A stretch of 64,000 bases of DNA from Armillaria gallica (GCA_037576215.1 JBANDB010000001.1:744001-808000); one strand, 5' to 3'; counted from the stretch's first letter, positions 20,341-32,637 are shown. Notes: a model not told the origin generated them from the sequence alone. A program made the numbers and translations.

Positions 20341-22600
20341 ATCGCCAAACGGGGCGAAGCGATACAACAGGTCACTTGAGGGGCATAAAGGGGCATAAAC
20401 AGACTGCCCTCCCTCGACGGCACACCTGCGGAAAAGAGCAGTTGGAGGGGATCATAAGCTTCTATTACCGCTCTGGAGGGGGAGAGTTGGTAGGATGAGG
20501 ACGAGCTCAAGGGAGGGGTGCGTTTTATCGAGCTAGGCCGTGAGACGGTGACACCGGTGAAGTCGTCTCGGATGATGGACATGCAGAAACGCCATCGCGC
20601 TTCAGGCCAGTGGTGGCAGCGACGATGCGTTTGGAAAGCGTAGCTGCAAACCGATTTTTCAGTTCGAGATGAGCCGGAGATGGAATGTGTACGTACCTCG
20701 TAGACGCGCTTCCAGCACAGAATGACATCGGCCCGATGGAACTTTAGGCCTGGGAAAGGAGGCGGACAGGTCATACGAGTAGAGCCAAGTGGTCCCTGGA
20801 TGGCCGGCACCCCGCCAACGAGATGATTGAGCAGATGCATATAAACAGGGTGTCCTTCTTCGCGGCAAACCCGAGAAGAAGGATGGCAGAAGCTCTGATT
20901 ATTGCTCTAGAGAGGGAAGTTGGTGGGAACGGGTACGCCGGGAGACGACACATTTGGGAGAGCTTTGTATGACGGATGTTATTTACTGCGGACATTGGAC
21001 AGTGGGCCTGCAACGTCAACATCGATTCATCAGCGACGAGATGAGACAGTGACAAAATGTACACGCACCTCGTCATGCGTTGCCATTCTTAAGATGATTG
21101 TTGCGGAAGGCTATGGACCAAGACGTAGCGAAAGGTTGGAACAGAAGACGTCTCCATGGCGTGGCGTCAGCGAGGGAGTGTACTCTTAGAATCTAGACTA
21201 TGAGGTTCGTCGTTTGCTAGAGAAGAAATGGTCACACACCCATCCTTTTTCTTTTCGACATCAAAGTCCCGTATATGCGCACCTTTACTACAAGGCAGTG
21301 CGATTCATCGGGCTGCGGTATCGAGCGGGGTGGTATGCAGAGTCTTGTCCGGCATGGTCTTGGTCAGGCTAATCGATGGTGATGCCCGTGCTGGCTTTCC
21401 TCTGGCGAGGCGTCGAAAAGGCGCGCATTGCAGTGGTAGGACGTACTTATTTCGCATTGGAGTATCATCGCTCGCGTTGGAGAATCGAGCTCGACAACGG
21501 CAGCCCGTCCTGGTATGAACGTCAAGTTGGTAGAGCCGTCTTGGACTGAGTAGAGCCGCACCATCCCATTGAATGAGAATAAGTGAAGGAATACACGGGT
21601 CACGAAAGGATTTTTCAAACAAAACCAAATTTAGCATTCTTACCATCATGCCCTGTGCTGCTACTGCACTCTCTCCTATCGGATACATACAACGTCTGTC
21701 TCGAGTTTGAAAAGTCCGCCCCACCTGCGCTCGTCAAGGCCATACATTCGGACAGACTTTTATCAACTATCTCATCCCTCCCTGTAAGTTCTCGAGTCCG
21801 TCACACCGTGTAATAAGGCTGATAGTCAACAAGTTCAATGGTCGGACATCCGCCTCCTCAGATCCTCCGACGCGCGATGAACGCAAGAGGGATTTGAGGG
21901 AAGACACCGAAGACCTATGTGCATAAAGAGGCAAAGGATCTCGTGAGCGGCGACCGTGCATGCTACTTTCGTTCGGTTGAGAACTCACCTTCCCCAAGCT
22001 CTTGGGTTCCGGTGTGTAGTGTCTGGCACACGCTCTCCAAGGTTTCGGCTTCCACCGACGAGATTGAGAAAGCAGGCGTAGTGTACACACATTGCGCCAG
22101 AGTCCATCTACCTTGACGAAGACTCAAGCAACGAGGAGGTGCGCGGTCGCCTATTTTTCTACGCCGTCGATGATAGGCTTATCCCTCTTATCTCGCTTCA
22201 GTGTTGGCCGTTTTGAAGTCTTTGAGCTATGTCATCGAGCAACTCAACGGTACCCTCTTTTCAATACCATAACAATACAGTCCGATGTCCACAAATCCTT
22301 TACCGGCCTAGAAATTTGGTTCGAACAAACGGTACGCAATCATGCCTACACCATCTTATCCCACGAAATCTCACCCCCATCCAGGACCACGACGCAATTC
22401 AACCCACTTCTCCCTACCCCCAGAAATAACATCCACCACCCCAGACAACGAGAACGCCATTCCATCCGCGACCTGCGCGCTACTTACGCAAAGGTCGCCG
22501 AGTACGTCGTTGCAACGTTGAAGACTTGGGTGTCAATGGAAGTTCGGCGGGGGAGTCGAGCGGCGCCCTCTTGAGGAGCATGGACCGACCTATACGACTA
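20341..22600 (+). pseudogene. HNH-nuclease-like gene, unit 2 copy, broken
   Basis: Starts with the promoter block (ATCGCCAAACGGGG; the TATA is altered to CATAAA). The body includes the 5' piece (about 20,640-21,560), VKAI-like sequence near 21,740, the domain start at about 22,000-22,030 after an intron-like GTGAGC...CCAAG region, a forward-oriented HNH core (THCA at about 22,087), and the 3' part with SYVIEQLNGT-like sequence, SDVHKSFTGLEIWFEQT and ATYAKVAEYV. Stops and frameshifts, including a stop before the 3' part, break it. It shows what the ancestral gene order was before the inversion in unit 1. Confidence 0.55.
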
Positions 22601-23190
22601 GTACTAAACCTCTAAGCTCTTCCCCATCCCCATCTCGACCAGACGTACCCCTCTTCCGGCCCCGTACTCACGCTTTCTCGAGTGCAGTACTCGGCCCTTC
22701 CCGCCATTCTTCTTCCGGACGACGCGACAGCGGTGTATTTCTCGAAAACGAAGCTAGGCGGGAGAAGCTGCGGGCAAATACAAAAGGGAATGGGGAGCGA
22801 ACCGGACACAGCGTTCGCGAGGAGAATGTTTAAGGAGGAGAGTGAAGAATGGGCTAGGGAGACGCGGAAGGTACCGCGCCACGGTCCAGTATTCTCTGAG
22901 AGAGATTTCGTACTGTTGGACTTGCGCCATTCTCTCGTCCAACTCCGCCCGTCGCACACCAGCAAGTTTGGTATCTCTCTCAACGAAGCAGACTGTGTTC
23001 GGATTTGGCGCCAAATTTTGCGGGTCCAAGCACCGTCCTCTCTCCGACGTCACGCCGATCCTTAATGACAGACTGTGCTTTGCCATTCGGGTCTGGCGAA
23101 ATATCGCCGTCCTCTCTGAACCCGCTCTCGCCCCTGGATATTCCTTTTCACATCACCGAGAGCAGGGATACCAACGCTAGAGGGGCTACT
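22601..23190 (+). repeat. Unrecognised segment, unit 2 copy
   Basis: Counterpart of 1,841-2,460, with FSKTKLGGR, FSERDFVLLDLRHSLVQLRP and SKFGISLNEAD on the plus strand in one 127-codon frame (22,682-23,065). It is the longest open version of this sequence in the window, but no family is recognised. Confidence 0.35.
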
Positions 23191-23220
23191 CCACCAAGTA
23201 GCTTCTTCGCCTCATGGTGG
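23191..23220. repeat. CCACCA/TGGTGG-bounded 30-bp repeat, copy 2
   Basis: Same 6-bp inverted repeat and 18-base loop as at 2,470-2,499; F-box homology begins 48 bp downstream. Confidence 0.55.
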
Positions 23221-23267
23221 CATTCCAAATCGAGAAGGGCAGGGTCATTGCTATTCTCCCAACCAAT

Positions 23268-23907
23268 GAGCAAGTCTTCACAGGCATGGGATCCATCACC
23301 TCCAGGGATAACCCATTTCTCTGCGTCTATCACTTGTCCAGAAAATTTACGCCTTCTTTCCCAACTACCGAACCTCAGAAGGTGTCGCCTTTGGATGGGA
23401 AAGGAGGTGCCAGCTCACTCACGTCTGGCGCGAATATCCTCAACTTCCTATCTGCACCTCTCCTCAGCAGTTTCCCTGTCCATTCATCCTCCGCACAAGA
23501 ATCTATAGCCCGTTTCCGAGATGCCATCCCGAGAGTTTGAGCATCGGCAAGGCAATATTCGCATTCATTACACCTAGTACCAGAGTGTTGGCATTGGCAT
23601 CGGAAGCGTGTTCTACCATTTCTCGCCTCAAACTGGAGTTTCATCCCCGAATGATTGACATTGTCGAGGCCCTCATTTCTCCCTCTGTCCTATCGAATCT
23701 ACACCATCTCATCTTGTGTATCTCGCAGCATTCAGAGGACTGCTAGACTGCTGTACTCCACGTGATGCACTCCCGTCGTGATGCAGGACTGCTGAGTACA
23801 GTTTGCGGATGAAGCATATGAGGATTGTTGGGCACGTGCGAGACGAGCGGTTCGCAAAGTGGGATCCACCAAGTTGGGACCATCAGTACCTATTGGGCAT
23901 GTTTTGA
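23268..23907 (+). pseudogene. F-box gene relic 2 (3' part only)
   Basis: Begins at AGCAAGTCTTCACAGGCATGGG, which matches 25,084 of the intact gene, and runs to the common 3' end. The N-terminal half with the F-box is missing. Deletions, for example after 23,745 and 23,840, break the frame. It sits directly upstream of the intact gene, so unit 2 has relic and parent in tandem. Confidence 0.7.
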
Positions 23908-24020
23908 GGTCAGGGCGGCGTCTTGTCGTGTGCCCTTCCGGCTGACCGTTTACTTTCACAGCGACCGTGCTATCAGAGAGAACGACTAAGCTGTGGACAT
24001 TCGCCTTCGTCAGGTCCGTT

Positions 24021-24088
24021 TCTCGGATTCGAACCGAGATCGATGGTTTCGTTAAATGCGTAATAATACGATTATGCCAAAAGACCCA
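24021..24088 (-). pseudogene. tRNA-like relic, class 1, copy 3
   Basis: Same T-arm and box B as the other class 1 copies, with the 3' acceptor strand lost to a deletion that joined it to the F-box 3' flank. Confidence 0.5.
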
Positions 24089-24256
24089 TCAAATTAATCC
24101 CCGCTGCCACGACTACTTATTATCCAACGATGACCCGAAGCAAATATCGACGTACAGTACGCGTCTTGTAGTACGAGATTGTCGTTGAGCGAAGGCAATG
24201 GACAGCATCATCGACGAGGTCCTTTTGGTCGCAACTGTACATATACTATTTAATAC

Positions 24257-24263
24257 TATAAAG
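24257..24263 (+). promoter_or_regulatory. TATA box of the F-box gene
   Basis: TATAAAG, 44 bp before the chosen start codon at 24,307. Confidence 0.5.
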
Positions 24264-24306
24264 AAAGAGAGACCACGTGCGACCACTGTTTTTGCCGTTT
24301 CCCTTC

Positions 24307-25839
24307 ATGTCATGTCGCAACTGTGGATTCATCGACGTCCTTCCCACCGACTCACAGCCAATAAATACCAAGGCCCCCCACAGCCTCGTTTCGGAAATTC
24401 TACGCGGGCAACGACTGTTACTTGACTCTGACCATGCCATGCTCAATGCCGACATCGTCGAGCTGGAACAGCTGCAGTCCGTGTATGATGCCCAACTTGA
24501 AGACATCCAATCACGTCGACGCGTAGTCCAGAGAGCATTGGAAAATCGAAAATCAACATATGCTCCTATCCGTCGTCTTCCCCGCGATATCCTCATCGAA
24601 ATCTTTCATTCACTTTGTGATTCTTGGTGGCAGGAAGCAGATGAGGATTGGGATTGGATCATCAGAATGCGGCGCCATAGCCTAGACGTATCTGGACCTC
24701 TTTGGGTTCTGGGTCGTGTCTGTGGACTTTGGAGGGACACATTGCACACCTCGCCAGTGTCCTGGGCTCAGAAGCTTATCGTACAGGCTCCTTTCTCCAA
24801 ATACACTCAGGAAATATTGCAGACCTATCTCGAACACACGGGCGAACATCTTCTCAATCTGCAGGTTTTCTGCGGCGATCTGACAAGAGGCGATGAAATC
24901 TTGTCTCTGCTTGTTCAATCCTGCCGACGGTGGAAGAACATGCGCATGATCGCTACCAAGTCTGATATGGCCCATTTTAAATCTATCTCGCACTTACCAG
25001 CGCTGCGGACGATTGACATATTGGATATCTATGGTGACGATGATTATCGCTCTGACACGTGCTTAAGAGCCCCACAGCTATTGCAAGCAAGTCTCCACGG
25101 GCATGGGATCCATCAGATAAATTTACCTCCAGGGATAACCCATTTCTCTGGGTCTATCACTTGTCCAGAAGATTTACACCTTCTTTCCCAACTACCGAAG
25201 CTCAGAAGGTGCCACCTTTGGATGAGGATGGCCACAGAGGAGGTGCCGGTGGCAATAGTGGCGCAGCTTACTCACCTCTATGTCGATGGCGTGAATGTCC
25301 TCAACGCCCTATCTGCGCCTCTCCTTAGCAGTTTGACCATCATAGACCCTGTCCGGCAAGGCGTCCATTCGTCCTCCGCACAAGAATCTATCGCCCTTTT
25401 CCTCCATCGATCGAGATGCCATCTCGAGAGTCTGAGCATCGGCGAGACAGTATTCACATCCGCTACACCCAGTAGAGTGTTCGCGCTGGAAGCGTATTCT
25501 ACCATCTCCCGCCTCAAACTCGAGCTTCCTTCCCGAATGATCAACATTGTCAAGGCCCTCGCTTCTCCCTCTGTCCTCCCGAATCTACACCATCTCATCT
25601 TGTGTATACCGCATCATTCAGAGAAAGACTGGACTACTATACTCCACGTGGTGCACTCCCGTCGTGATGCAGGACTGCTGAAATTGGTTGAAGTACAGAT
25701 TGCGGATGAAGCATATGAGGATCGTTGGGCAGATGACTCGGATATCCGAGCTCTCACTAGAGATGACTTTGAGATGCGGTTCGCAGAGTGGGATCCGCCA
25801 CGTTGCGACCATCAGTACCTAATGGTCACACGGTTTTGA
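24307..25839 (+). CDS. F-box domain protein, intact
   Basis: A single uninterrupted exon of 510 codons plus stop. The frame is open from 24,277, but the first ATG is at 24,307, after a TATA box. The protein begins MSCRNCGF, has a coiled-coil-prone helix (about residues 42-80, DIVELEQLQSVYDAQLEDI) and then an F-box: APIRRLPRDILIEIFHSLCD (about 86-105) followed by GPLWVLGRVCGLWRD and TSPVSWAQ (about 130-154). This N-terminal layout is typical of the very large agaricomycete F-box family. The rest is a leucine-rich, LRR-like region. Such proteins usually bring targets to SCF ubiquitin ligases through Skp1; the target here is unknown. Two 3'-truncated relics of the same gene lie in the window. 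No introns or frameshifts are seen, so it is likely functional. Confidence 0.85.
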   Translation: MSCRNCGFIDVLPTDSQPINTKAPHSLVSEILRGQRLLLDSDHAMLNADIVELEQLQSVYDAQLEDIQSRRRVVQRALENRKSTYAPIRRLPRDILIEIFHSLCDSWWQEADEDWDWIIRMRRHSLDVSGPLWVLGRVCGLWRDTLHTSPVSWAQKLIVQAPFSKYTQEILQTYLEHTGEHLLNLQVFCGDLTRGDEILSLLVQSCRRWKNMRMIATKSDMAHFKSISHLPALRTIDILDIYGDDDYRSDTCLRAPQLLQASLHGHGIHQINLPPGITHFSGSITCPEDLHLLSQLPKLRRCHLWMRMATEEVPVAIVAQLTHLYVDGVNVLNALSAPLLSSLTIIDPVRQGVHSSSAQESIALFLHRSRCHLESLSIGETVFTSATPSRVFALEAYSTISRLKLELPSRMINIVKALASPSVLPNLHHLILCIPHHSEKDWTTILHVVHSRRDAGLLKLVEVQIADEAYEDRWADDSDIRALTRDDFEMRFAEWDPPRCDHQYLMVTRF

Positions 25840-26415
25840 GGTCAGGGCGGCGTCTTCTCTCACCTGTGAGTTACTGGCTTTTGTTGCCGTGCGTCCTTCT
25901 GGCTGACCGTTTACTTTCACAGCGACCGTGCTATCAGAGAGAACGACTAAGCTGTGGATGTTCGCCTTCGTCAGGTCCGTTACTTATAGGATGATTTTGG
26001 AGGACCTGCCCCTCCTTTGCTCCTACCGTCGTATTGTTGGCTGATGCATCATAACAATATCTATGACACCTTAGGTCTACCCAGCGAGGCGAGATTCCTT
26101 TCACCTTGCCCTTGCTAGATGACCATCGACTTGTCGAGGCCTCAGGCTTGTAGTGCGGTCGATATGAATGTCGACTAGGTCAGAGAAGGCCAGGCGAGAC
26201 CAACGCCTGACGGTTCGAAGCAAAGTAAGTAAAGTAACCCTATTGAAAGGCGGGATAATTTGGCCAGGTGCTAAGGCTAAGGTGCTAGTGCTGGGTAGTC
26301 ACCTGAAGCTTCATATTAGTATAAGAATATTCTATGAGAGCCTCGAAGTTGGAACTTTGAACGAAGAATCACAAGTCAACTAGTGAAAAATGAATCATAT
26401 CGAGCCTGTACTGAG
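25840..26415 (+). repeat. 3' flank of the F-box gene
   Basis: Source of the sequence also found at 3,101-3,643. A possible 3'-UTR intron runs from CTGTGAGTTACTGG to TTTACTTTCACAG (about 25,864-25,921). No gene is seen. Confidence 0.4.
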
Positions 26416-26490
26416 TGGACCCTCTTGAATTTGAACCGAGATCGATGGTTTCCGTAACTGCATGATAGTACGATTATGCCAAAGGGCCCA
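26416..26490 (-). pseudogene. tRNA-like relic, class 1, copy 4
   Basis: 75 nt with GGGCCCT/AGGGTCC acceptor strands. Two changes in the T-arm (CAAATTCAAGAGG) weaken box B. On the minus strand a T-run from TGAAAAATG lies shortly downstream. Confidence 0.5.
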
Positions 26491-27697
26491 CCAAATTAAT
26501 CTCGCTGCCATGACTATTATCCAATTTAAATAATGATTCGAAGCAATCATTGATGTACTGTACGCGCCGTTACGAGACCGAAGCCCAAGCGAGGTAACGG
26601 GTAGCATCATCAACGAGGTCCTTTGCAGCGGCTTTGATAACAATTGATGGCCTAGTGCTATATTGTCCATGAGATTCGTCGCCCTGTGCAGAATGAAAGG
26701 TAACACACCTTGTTCACCTCACGTCTAAACGACCGTCGACCATTCCGCGTTGAAAGACAAGCGCACCACAGGATTTCATGGTAATGCTAAGAAAATCAAG
26801 AATGATCCACTGGCATGGTCGTCGTTGAGAACAAAATAAATTTATCCCACGTGCATTTGATTCAATGCGACTTTTATAACTACTCACATTCGTTCCAAGT
26901 TAACTTCAAATCCGATATGCATGACGCCTATAACTGCGTGAGGACATCGAAACGATGTATATAAAAAGAAAGTCACAACAATGCCAATGGTTGCCCCTCG
27001 GAACTGAACCGAGACCATCCACTAAGCGCGGATTGTGCCAACGAGTCCTTGAAGCATGTTCACGAGCAACGTGATAGATTTCCTTCTCCGCTTGTTGTCA
27101 GCGCCTGTGGTCTATAGTCGCGTAGGGAGTGAGAAAAGGGATCTCAGGCCCAGGTAGATAGTTTGGTGACGACATGGCATCCCCTCCTGCCTCGATGGAG
27201 TCACTTAATGATGTTCTCCAACAGATAGCAGACGAGCGACGAAACCAGGTTCCGATGACTGCAGCCTGAGTCGCCGATTCATTGACAGTTTCTGTTTGCA
27301 CGTTGATTCATGACACTTGGATAGCGGGCCGCATAAAATGGAAAAATACGGGCCTATTGCGAGGTGGGAAGATTATGTAGGGTCAGAATACCATCATCGT
27401 ACTATGCAATTCTTGACGACGTCTAGTTTGACACCCTCTTCAAGTCGTAGCCGGATAGTCGCCGAGCTCCTGAGCATTGCATGGTACATTGATTCCGAGA
27501 AAGAGTGCGTGCGATGGGGTGGCTGGCAAGTATCGGAGCATGGGTCAGCAGCATATCTAGGCTAAGTACCAGGCAAAGGCGAAGGCAATGAAGGAAGTGT
27601 CGCTTGGATTGACGCAGAGAAGATGAATTATACACAATTGCGAAAAGGATGTGGATAGGCCGTATGAGCCAAGTAGTCCTCACATAGTAGAGATTCG
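26491..27697. repeat. Non-coding block with a class 2 tRNA-like relic
   Basis: Matches 3,719-4,500 and then 6,000-6,440 of unit 1, so the tandem doubling seen in unit 1 is single here. The class 2 relic is at 26,994-27,046. No gene is seen. Confidence 0.45.
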
Positions 27698-27723
27698 CCC
27701 CGCCAAACGGGATGGGTATAAAC
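27698..27723 (+). promoter_or_regulatory. HNH-type promoter with shortened spacing, unit 2
   Basis: Same deleted-spacer form as at 6,438. It is followed by P-segment sequence, not by an HNH gene. Confidence 0.4.
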
Positions 27724-28209
27724 AGACTGTCATCCCTTGAAAGTTGACGGCACGGCCGAGCAGCTGGGGGGGATCAAGCGCTTCAATCAGCTACCGCTCT
27801 GGAAACAGAGAGTTCAAGGTGGGATTTGGACATTTTATCGAGATAGGTCATGAGACGATGGCACTAGTAGATTTGAAACGCGGTCCCTCGATTCAGTAAG
27901 CAAGCTTCGATTGCAGAGAGACCTGTAAACGGAGTTTAAACTTAGCACAAAGCTCGGGAGCCTTCGGACTTTCTTTTTTACTAATTTAGTGTCCAAATAT
28001 GGGTTTGAGTGATCAAATTCGATCAAGGGCAGTCACTGCACGTCGCGTCGCGTCTTGGCTTCATCTACCTACCAGCTCTACTCTTCTCGTGCTTCATAGG
28101 CGATAGCCATGAGGTTCTGGACACATTCAGGCTTCACGCGTGATGGCTATGCTCACAAAGACCCTCAAACTATGACTTCATCATCTTCATCTGGCATCAC
28201 TGGCTGCGG

Positions 28210-28665
28210 TCAACAACTGCCTCTTAACAGCAGACCGCTGCGTTTTTTCCCCTGGCGGAAGCAGCAAAAGCCATTTTCTCGGACGATAAGACCAAACTGT
28301 GAGAAATTCCCTCTGGAAGATTTGAATAGCTGCTCTGCTGTAACGATAAAATGGCTGGCGGTTATCATCTGGGAATCTCCCTTTTTGCCATTATGTACGT
28401 CATCCTGACGCTTGCTCATTGAATCGAACGAGTCGTTTCAGGTATATCGGCCTGGATCTTGACCCTGATCATGGATAATGGGTTCGGAACACAAACCAAC
28501 AGACCTGTAGCCGCTACAGCTTACGATAAGCCATCTCTGACACCAACATCGAGCGCTAGCTTTTCTCCCTCCACCCTGGAGTAGCTTCGCTCTTACCGCC
28601 GTTCTATATTGGCAATAATCTCGTGCCTGAGTCAGCTTGACGGTCATCCCACATGAACTGGTCAA
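28210..28665 (-). pseudogene. Conserved minus-strand exon pair, unit 2
   Basis: Counterpart of 7,001-7,505 with VKLTQARDYCQYRTAV and NGKKGDSQMITASHFIVTAE. Unrecognised; see the unit 1 entry for the exon reading. Confidence 0.35.
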
Positions 28666-29446
28666 AGTTAAGTTGATTTCGCCGGAAAGAGACTGAATGG
28701 GTTAGAAAACTTGGTCGTGTGATTCTGTGGCTGATTGGGCACCAATGACTAATTGTTTGCTACTGGCTTGCAGCTCCAAAGTTGATCGTAACTTTGTACT
28801 GAAGCTGTATCGTCCCCGGACCCTCTAGTTGATCTTTCTATGGCTACGATCACATGAACCACGCGGCAATTTTCCCAAGCTCCTGAAAAAGATGAACGAG
28901 TGCAAATTTTTGACATTCCAGAAACCGTCGAGTGCTGGCCATCGACGCTGCAACCTCTTGGAGTTGTAGGCTATTCAAGCTGCTTGGCCACAGATTTGGA
29001 AAGAGTTCTAGCCCTCCCCTTGATGCCCGTGTATCGCGAGTCACGACTGTGATCGACACTAATCGGGGTGGCTACAACAGGGCCGTTTGATTTGAGTTTC
29101 TTTCGAGCTCGAGGGCGTGCTCTGTTGTCACTTTCCTCCTTCTTTTTGGACAAACAACAACCCTGCTTTGTTTTGACAGAGATTCCTGCATGTCTTCTTG
29201 CTGAATCTTCTATTGGCTGTGTAAAAAGCGAGTCCTCCAACTTAGCGGCGCCCCTTCGCTGATGGCCTCAGCGCGGTCCCTGATCTTCCGCCGACAGCTT
29301 ACTGCCGTTGTCTACGGTCTCAACTCGCACGAATAAATATAGAATTGGCCTTGGTTCATAAAAAGGGAACCGTCTCTGGTGTCTCCATCTTGTCAGTCAC
29401 TTCCAACCTCGTATTTCGTCCTTTTGCTCCGCCCGCATACAGTACA

Positions 29447-30004
29447 ATGTGCCGCCGTCGCCAGTGAGCAACTATTTACCGCTGCATCTGTTCTGCTCCT
29501 CAGTCCTGCACAGTGTTAGGAATGTCTACCTCGAATGTGGCCATGCCATTAACCTTGTACGTCCTTTACATTTTGACGTGCCCGCATTTACTAATCTCTG
29601 TTAACTCAGCCTGAAGAAATTGTACAACATATGCTACGCAACATTCTTCCTCTCATTTCTCGCCATTGACACCTTTCTAAGGTTCGATGTGAGGACTCAA
29701 ACTGCAAGTTTAGTCTCTTTCATCCCAAGAACTGCAAACCGCCAACTTGCCTGCAGACCTGTTGGCAATAGTATGTCTGCACTGGCTTGCACTAAACACT
29801 TTCTTCCTAACCTCATTTTCCAGCCATCGCTATCCCGAGCAATATTGTATGAGAATTTTAGCGACCTTAGTGTTCTTTGACGCTAGCATCTGTGATAGCT
29901 CCCAACATCAATGGGTATTGTCCCACCTGTTGCCAGGCGATGCGGGGCCGAGGCTAACTCCATTAAGCGGAAACTGGTCATTACTTATTTGTATAATTGA
30001 TTGA
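29447..30004 (+). CDS. Small cysteine-rich protein, five exons (unit 2 copy)
   Basis: Exons 29447-29463, 29514-29556, 29610-29621, 29682-29770 and 29824-30004 join to 114 codons including the stop (113 residues). Introns are 50, 53, 60 and 53 nt, all GT..AG. The start again reads MCRRRHVRNVYL, then CGHAINL, RCEDSNCKF, PPTCLQTCWQY and RYPEQY. All seven N-terminal cysteines are kept; R13 is E. The C-terminal end differs from unit 1 through a frame change in the last codons, which argues that the tail is under little constraint. Confidence 0.65.
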
Positions 30005-31970
30005 TAGTTGATAGTTACAATGATTAATCACTGGACCCTACAACAAGCAAGCCGACTCGAAGTCTAGTAGTACTAGTTTTTTGGACCCGCAAGACTGGTC
30101 TGGACTCTGTAAAGCAGAAAAACTGTAAATATTACAAGCAAGCGTTTTTATGTTATGGCACGCCGATCGCATTCACTGTAACTTACATAAATCCGTCGCA
30201 ATTTTACTTTTAAGCGCCGGATGATCCTCCATTATGTTCCTGATCGGCGTCAATCGGAAATTGAGTCGATCAGATTTAAACGTGCCTTGGTCGTTGATGC
30301 CGTTGCTGGAATGACCCGGAGGACGCACGTTTATTCCACCAATGATTTGGACTAAACCATAACCTGCACCTTACAGTTTTATCAGCTGGCAGTGGGATTT
30401 TGGAACTCCTAAGTCCGACCAGCCATCACTGATCAGGCGTAGAGGCTCTGGAATCGTCTGTTAACTATAGTCCAGCACCCTCAGAGTCAAGCTGTCCCAG
30501 AACTTGGGATCAAGAGTAGACTATAACTGCTTGCGCACAGCTTGACAGTTCTGTGTGTTTTTCACGAGAGGACAGTGTGATTTGTACTTGGTCATATTAT
30601 CTCATATACAACCATGTATTGGGGACTTGAAGATGCGCTTGTGACAAGTTTATGGCTATTTCGGTGGCCTCGGAGACCCTTCCAGGGCTTGAAGTCCCCA
30701 AAACACAGTTTATGACGAAGTCCGAGCCATCTTTTATCATCCACAAACCCCCTGATCGTCAAGCTGTAAGAAAATAAAAAATAGTTGCGTCATTTGCCCT
30801 GCCAAGGTCTCAGATATCAACATCACGAGCTGTGTCACAAAATTCCTCATACCCCATCCAGATAAGTAGATCCAACACGATTTTACAGCCATCTGCATAC
30901 AGCTTGCCAACAGTCAGGGACATTTCCATAGATGATGAAAGAAAGCTGGGACTTCGTCATAAACAAGATTTGGGGGGACTTTGAGCACACAAAAAGGGTC
31001 TCCGAGACCACCAAAATAGCAAAGTAGCATGACAAAGTCATTGAAACCGCTCTCTTCTCTCCCGCAAAACACAGGCGACTGTCACGTGTCAAGCTTCAAG
31101 CAGCTATGCAAACAACTGTAATATTCCACCGTGACCTAGGTACAAACGTAGACCTAATCTGCCAAATTTTGCACAACTAGTAGAATCATTTGACGGATGG
31201 TCCGAGTCGGTTTATGGAAGATAAATAGATGCGCCCGAAATTCGAGCTTCGAAGTGCTGATGATTCTATGGTAATGTTACTCGGCGCTGATGGCGCTAAC
31301 AAATTCCAGTGCCTGCTTTTTTATAGACTATCCCCGTTTAGAGTATGATCGCAAAATGAAGAAGGAAGTACTATATAGTAAGCTCTATTAAACTTCATGG
31401 CGCTAGAAGTCAGGCTCTCAGGGTTGCTGAAATCTCGATATCATCTCATGCACTGAATCTCGTATGCGTACAGAGCCCTGAGCCTTGAAACAATAGACGG
31501 AAGGGTTCTGACTGGTCCTGAGTCCTATATATATACATATTACAGTGATCGCCGGTCATACCATCCCAATTTGTGTCTTTGATCGTCCAACACAAGAAGT
31601 TTCTCAATTTGCCTTTTCCTTTTTTCATCATGGCTTCCGTTCATCCAGCTTTCTGGTAACCGCAAGCGCTTCATTTCACACGAATGGTTTCGCGATCCTC
31701 GTGAACCAGTTCTTCCCGAGCGAAGAGTTCGCTACAGTGGACGAGTCATCAAGACGAACATGAATGAAACAGATTTCGTTCTATCGATGAAATAAAGAGG
31801 CTCGGATCTGCTGGTATAAACTCGAACTAGGCCTTCAACTCACTTCGCAATATCAAAAGGCGCCCCTCAAGCGAATGACGCGCGTCTTTTTCAATGTGGT
31901 ATTCGAACATTGAAATGAATTGCGATTTTTATAACATACATCCATGTGACGATACCGAAGACGGCATCCG
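30005..31970. repeat. P segment without the Helitron
   Basis: Homologous to 8,730-9,594 joined to 12,524-14,179. It is the empty site for both the Helitron (joint at about 30,868) and the 549-bp insert (joint at about 31,593). No gene is seen. Confidence 0.5.
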
Positions 31971-31973
31971 ATA

Positions 31974-32412
31974 CTATACTGCAGAATCTTCCGACAAGTC
32001 GCCGCGAAAGCGGTACGTACACATACAAATCAGGTCACAATGCATACATACGAACCACCCCAGGAGAATAACGAACGCCGGACCAAAACGGATCCGTAAA
32101 CAGAAAGCAGATAGTTTTGCCCAGGTCAGTGGTTTTAAATTGTGATGGCGACACACACCCGCCAATGTCATGTAGAAACCACAAGAAGATCAGATCAAAA
32201 CACCCGCAGCAAGTTCTGTAACTTCCCTGAATCTGATTGTACTAAAACATTGAAAATCGACTGGGATAGAGTCAGGGGATGGAATCTTTGGGCGAGGTTG
32301 GCTCAGATAGTATGGCTGTAGAAGGTAGAAACTGGGGATTGTGGAGACGAGAACCACGACACCGCGATTTGAGGGTTGAATCCTTGCCCAGGATGACCAA
32401 CACATGCGCCGT
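31974..32412 (-). pseudogene. Conserved minus-strand exon-like pieces, unit 2
   Basis: Counterpart of 14,180-14,685, with LTWAKLSAFCLRIRFGPAFV and a second piece. Interrupted by the insert at 32,413. Confidence 0.3.
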
Positions 32413-32637
32413 GGTAGGTAGGTAGGTAGGTAGTATTACACGGCAGTGTCTGCACAGTGAACGCCGGTTCCAGACATTACGTGCACAGCAGTGGTGATCC
32501 GTACTAGTAGTACAAACTACGATATACATGACCACCATCACTTGCACGACGCCCAGGTCTAACGTCCCGATCCTGGGCCAAACACACTCACGCAGTCGTC
32601 GAGCAGAAGCACCTAGGAGCAGTAAGCTAGACGATAA
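32413..32637. mobile_element. About 225-bp insert starting with a GTAG repeat
   Basis: Begins GTAGGTAGGTAGGTAGGTAG and ends ...GACGATAA. Units 1 (near 14,627) and 3 (near 48,300) read straight through from 'gcgccgtg' to 'aatgacag' or 'aatcagag'. No coding region, no terminal inverted repeat and no clear target duplication. A simple-repeat end suggests a short retroposon. Confidence 0.5.

Noticed and set aside
20337..20840. A 167-codon minus-strand frame recurring in part at every HNH promoter (FAPFGG-like peptides)
   Set aside because: It is read against the HNH-type promoter and 5' region; the similarity follows the DNA repeat, and copies break at random.
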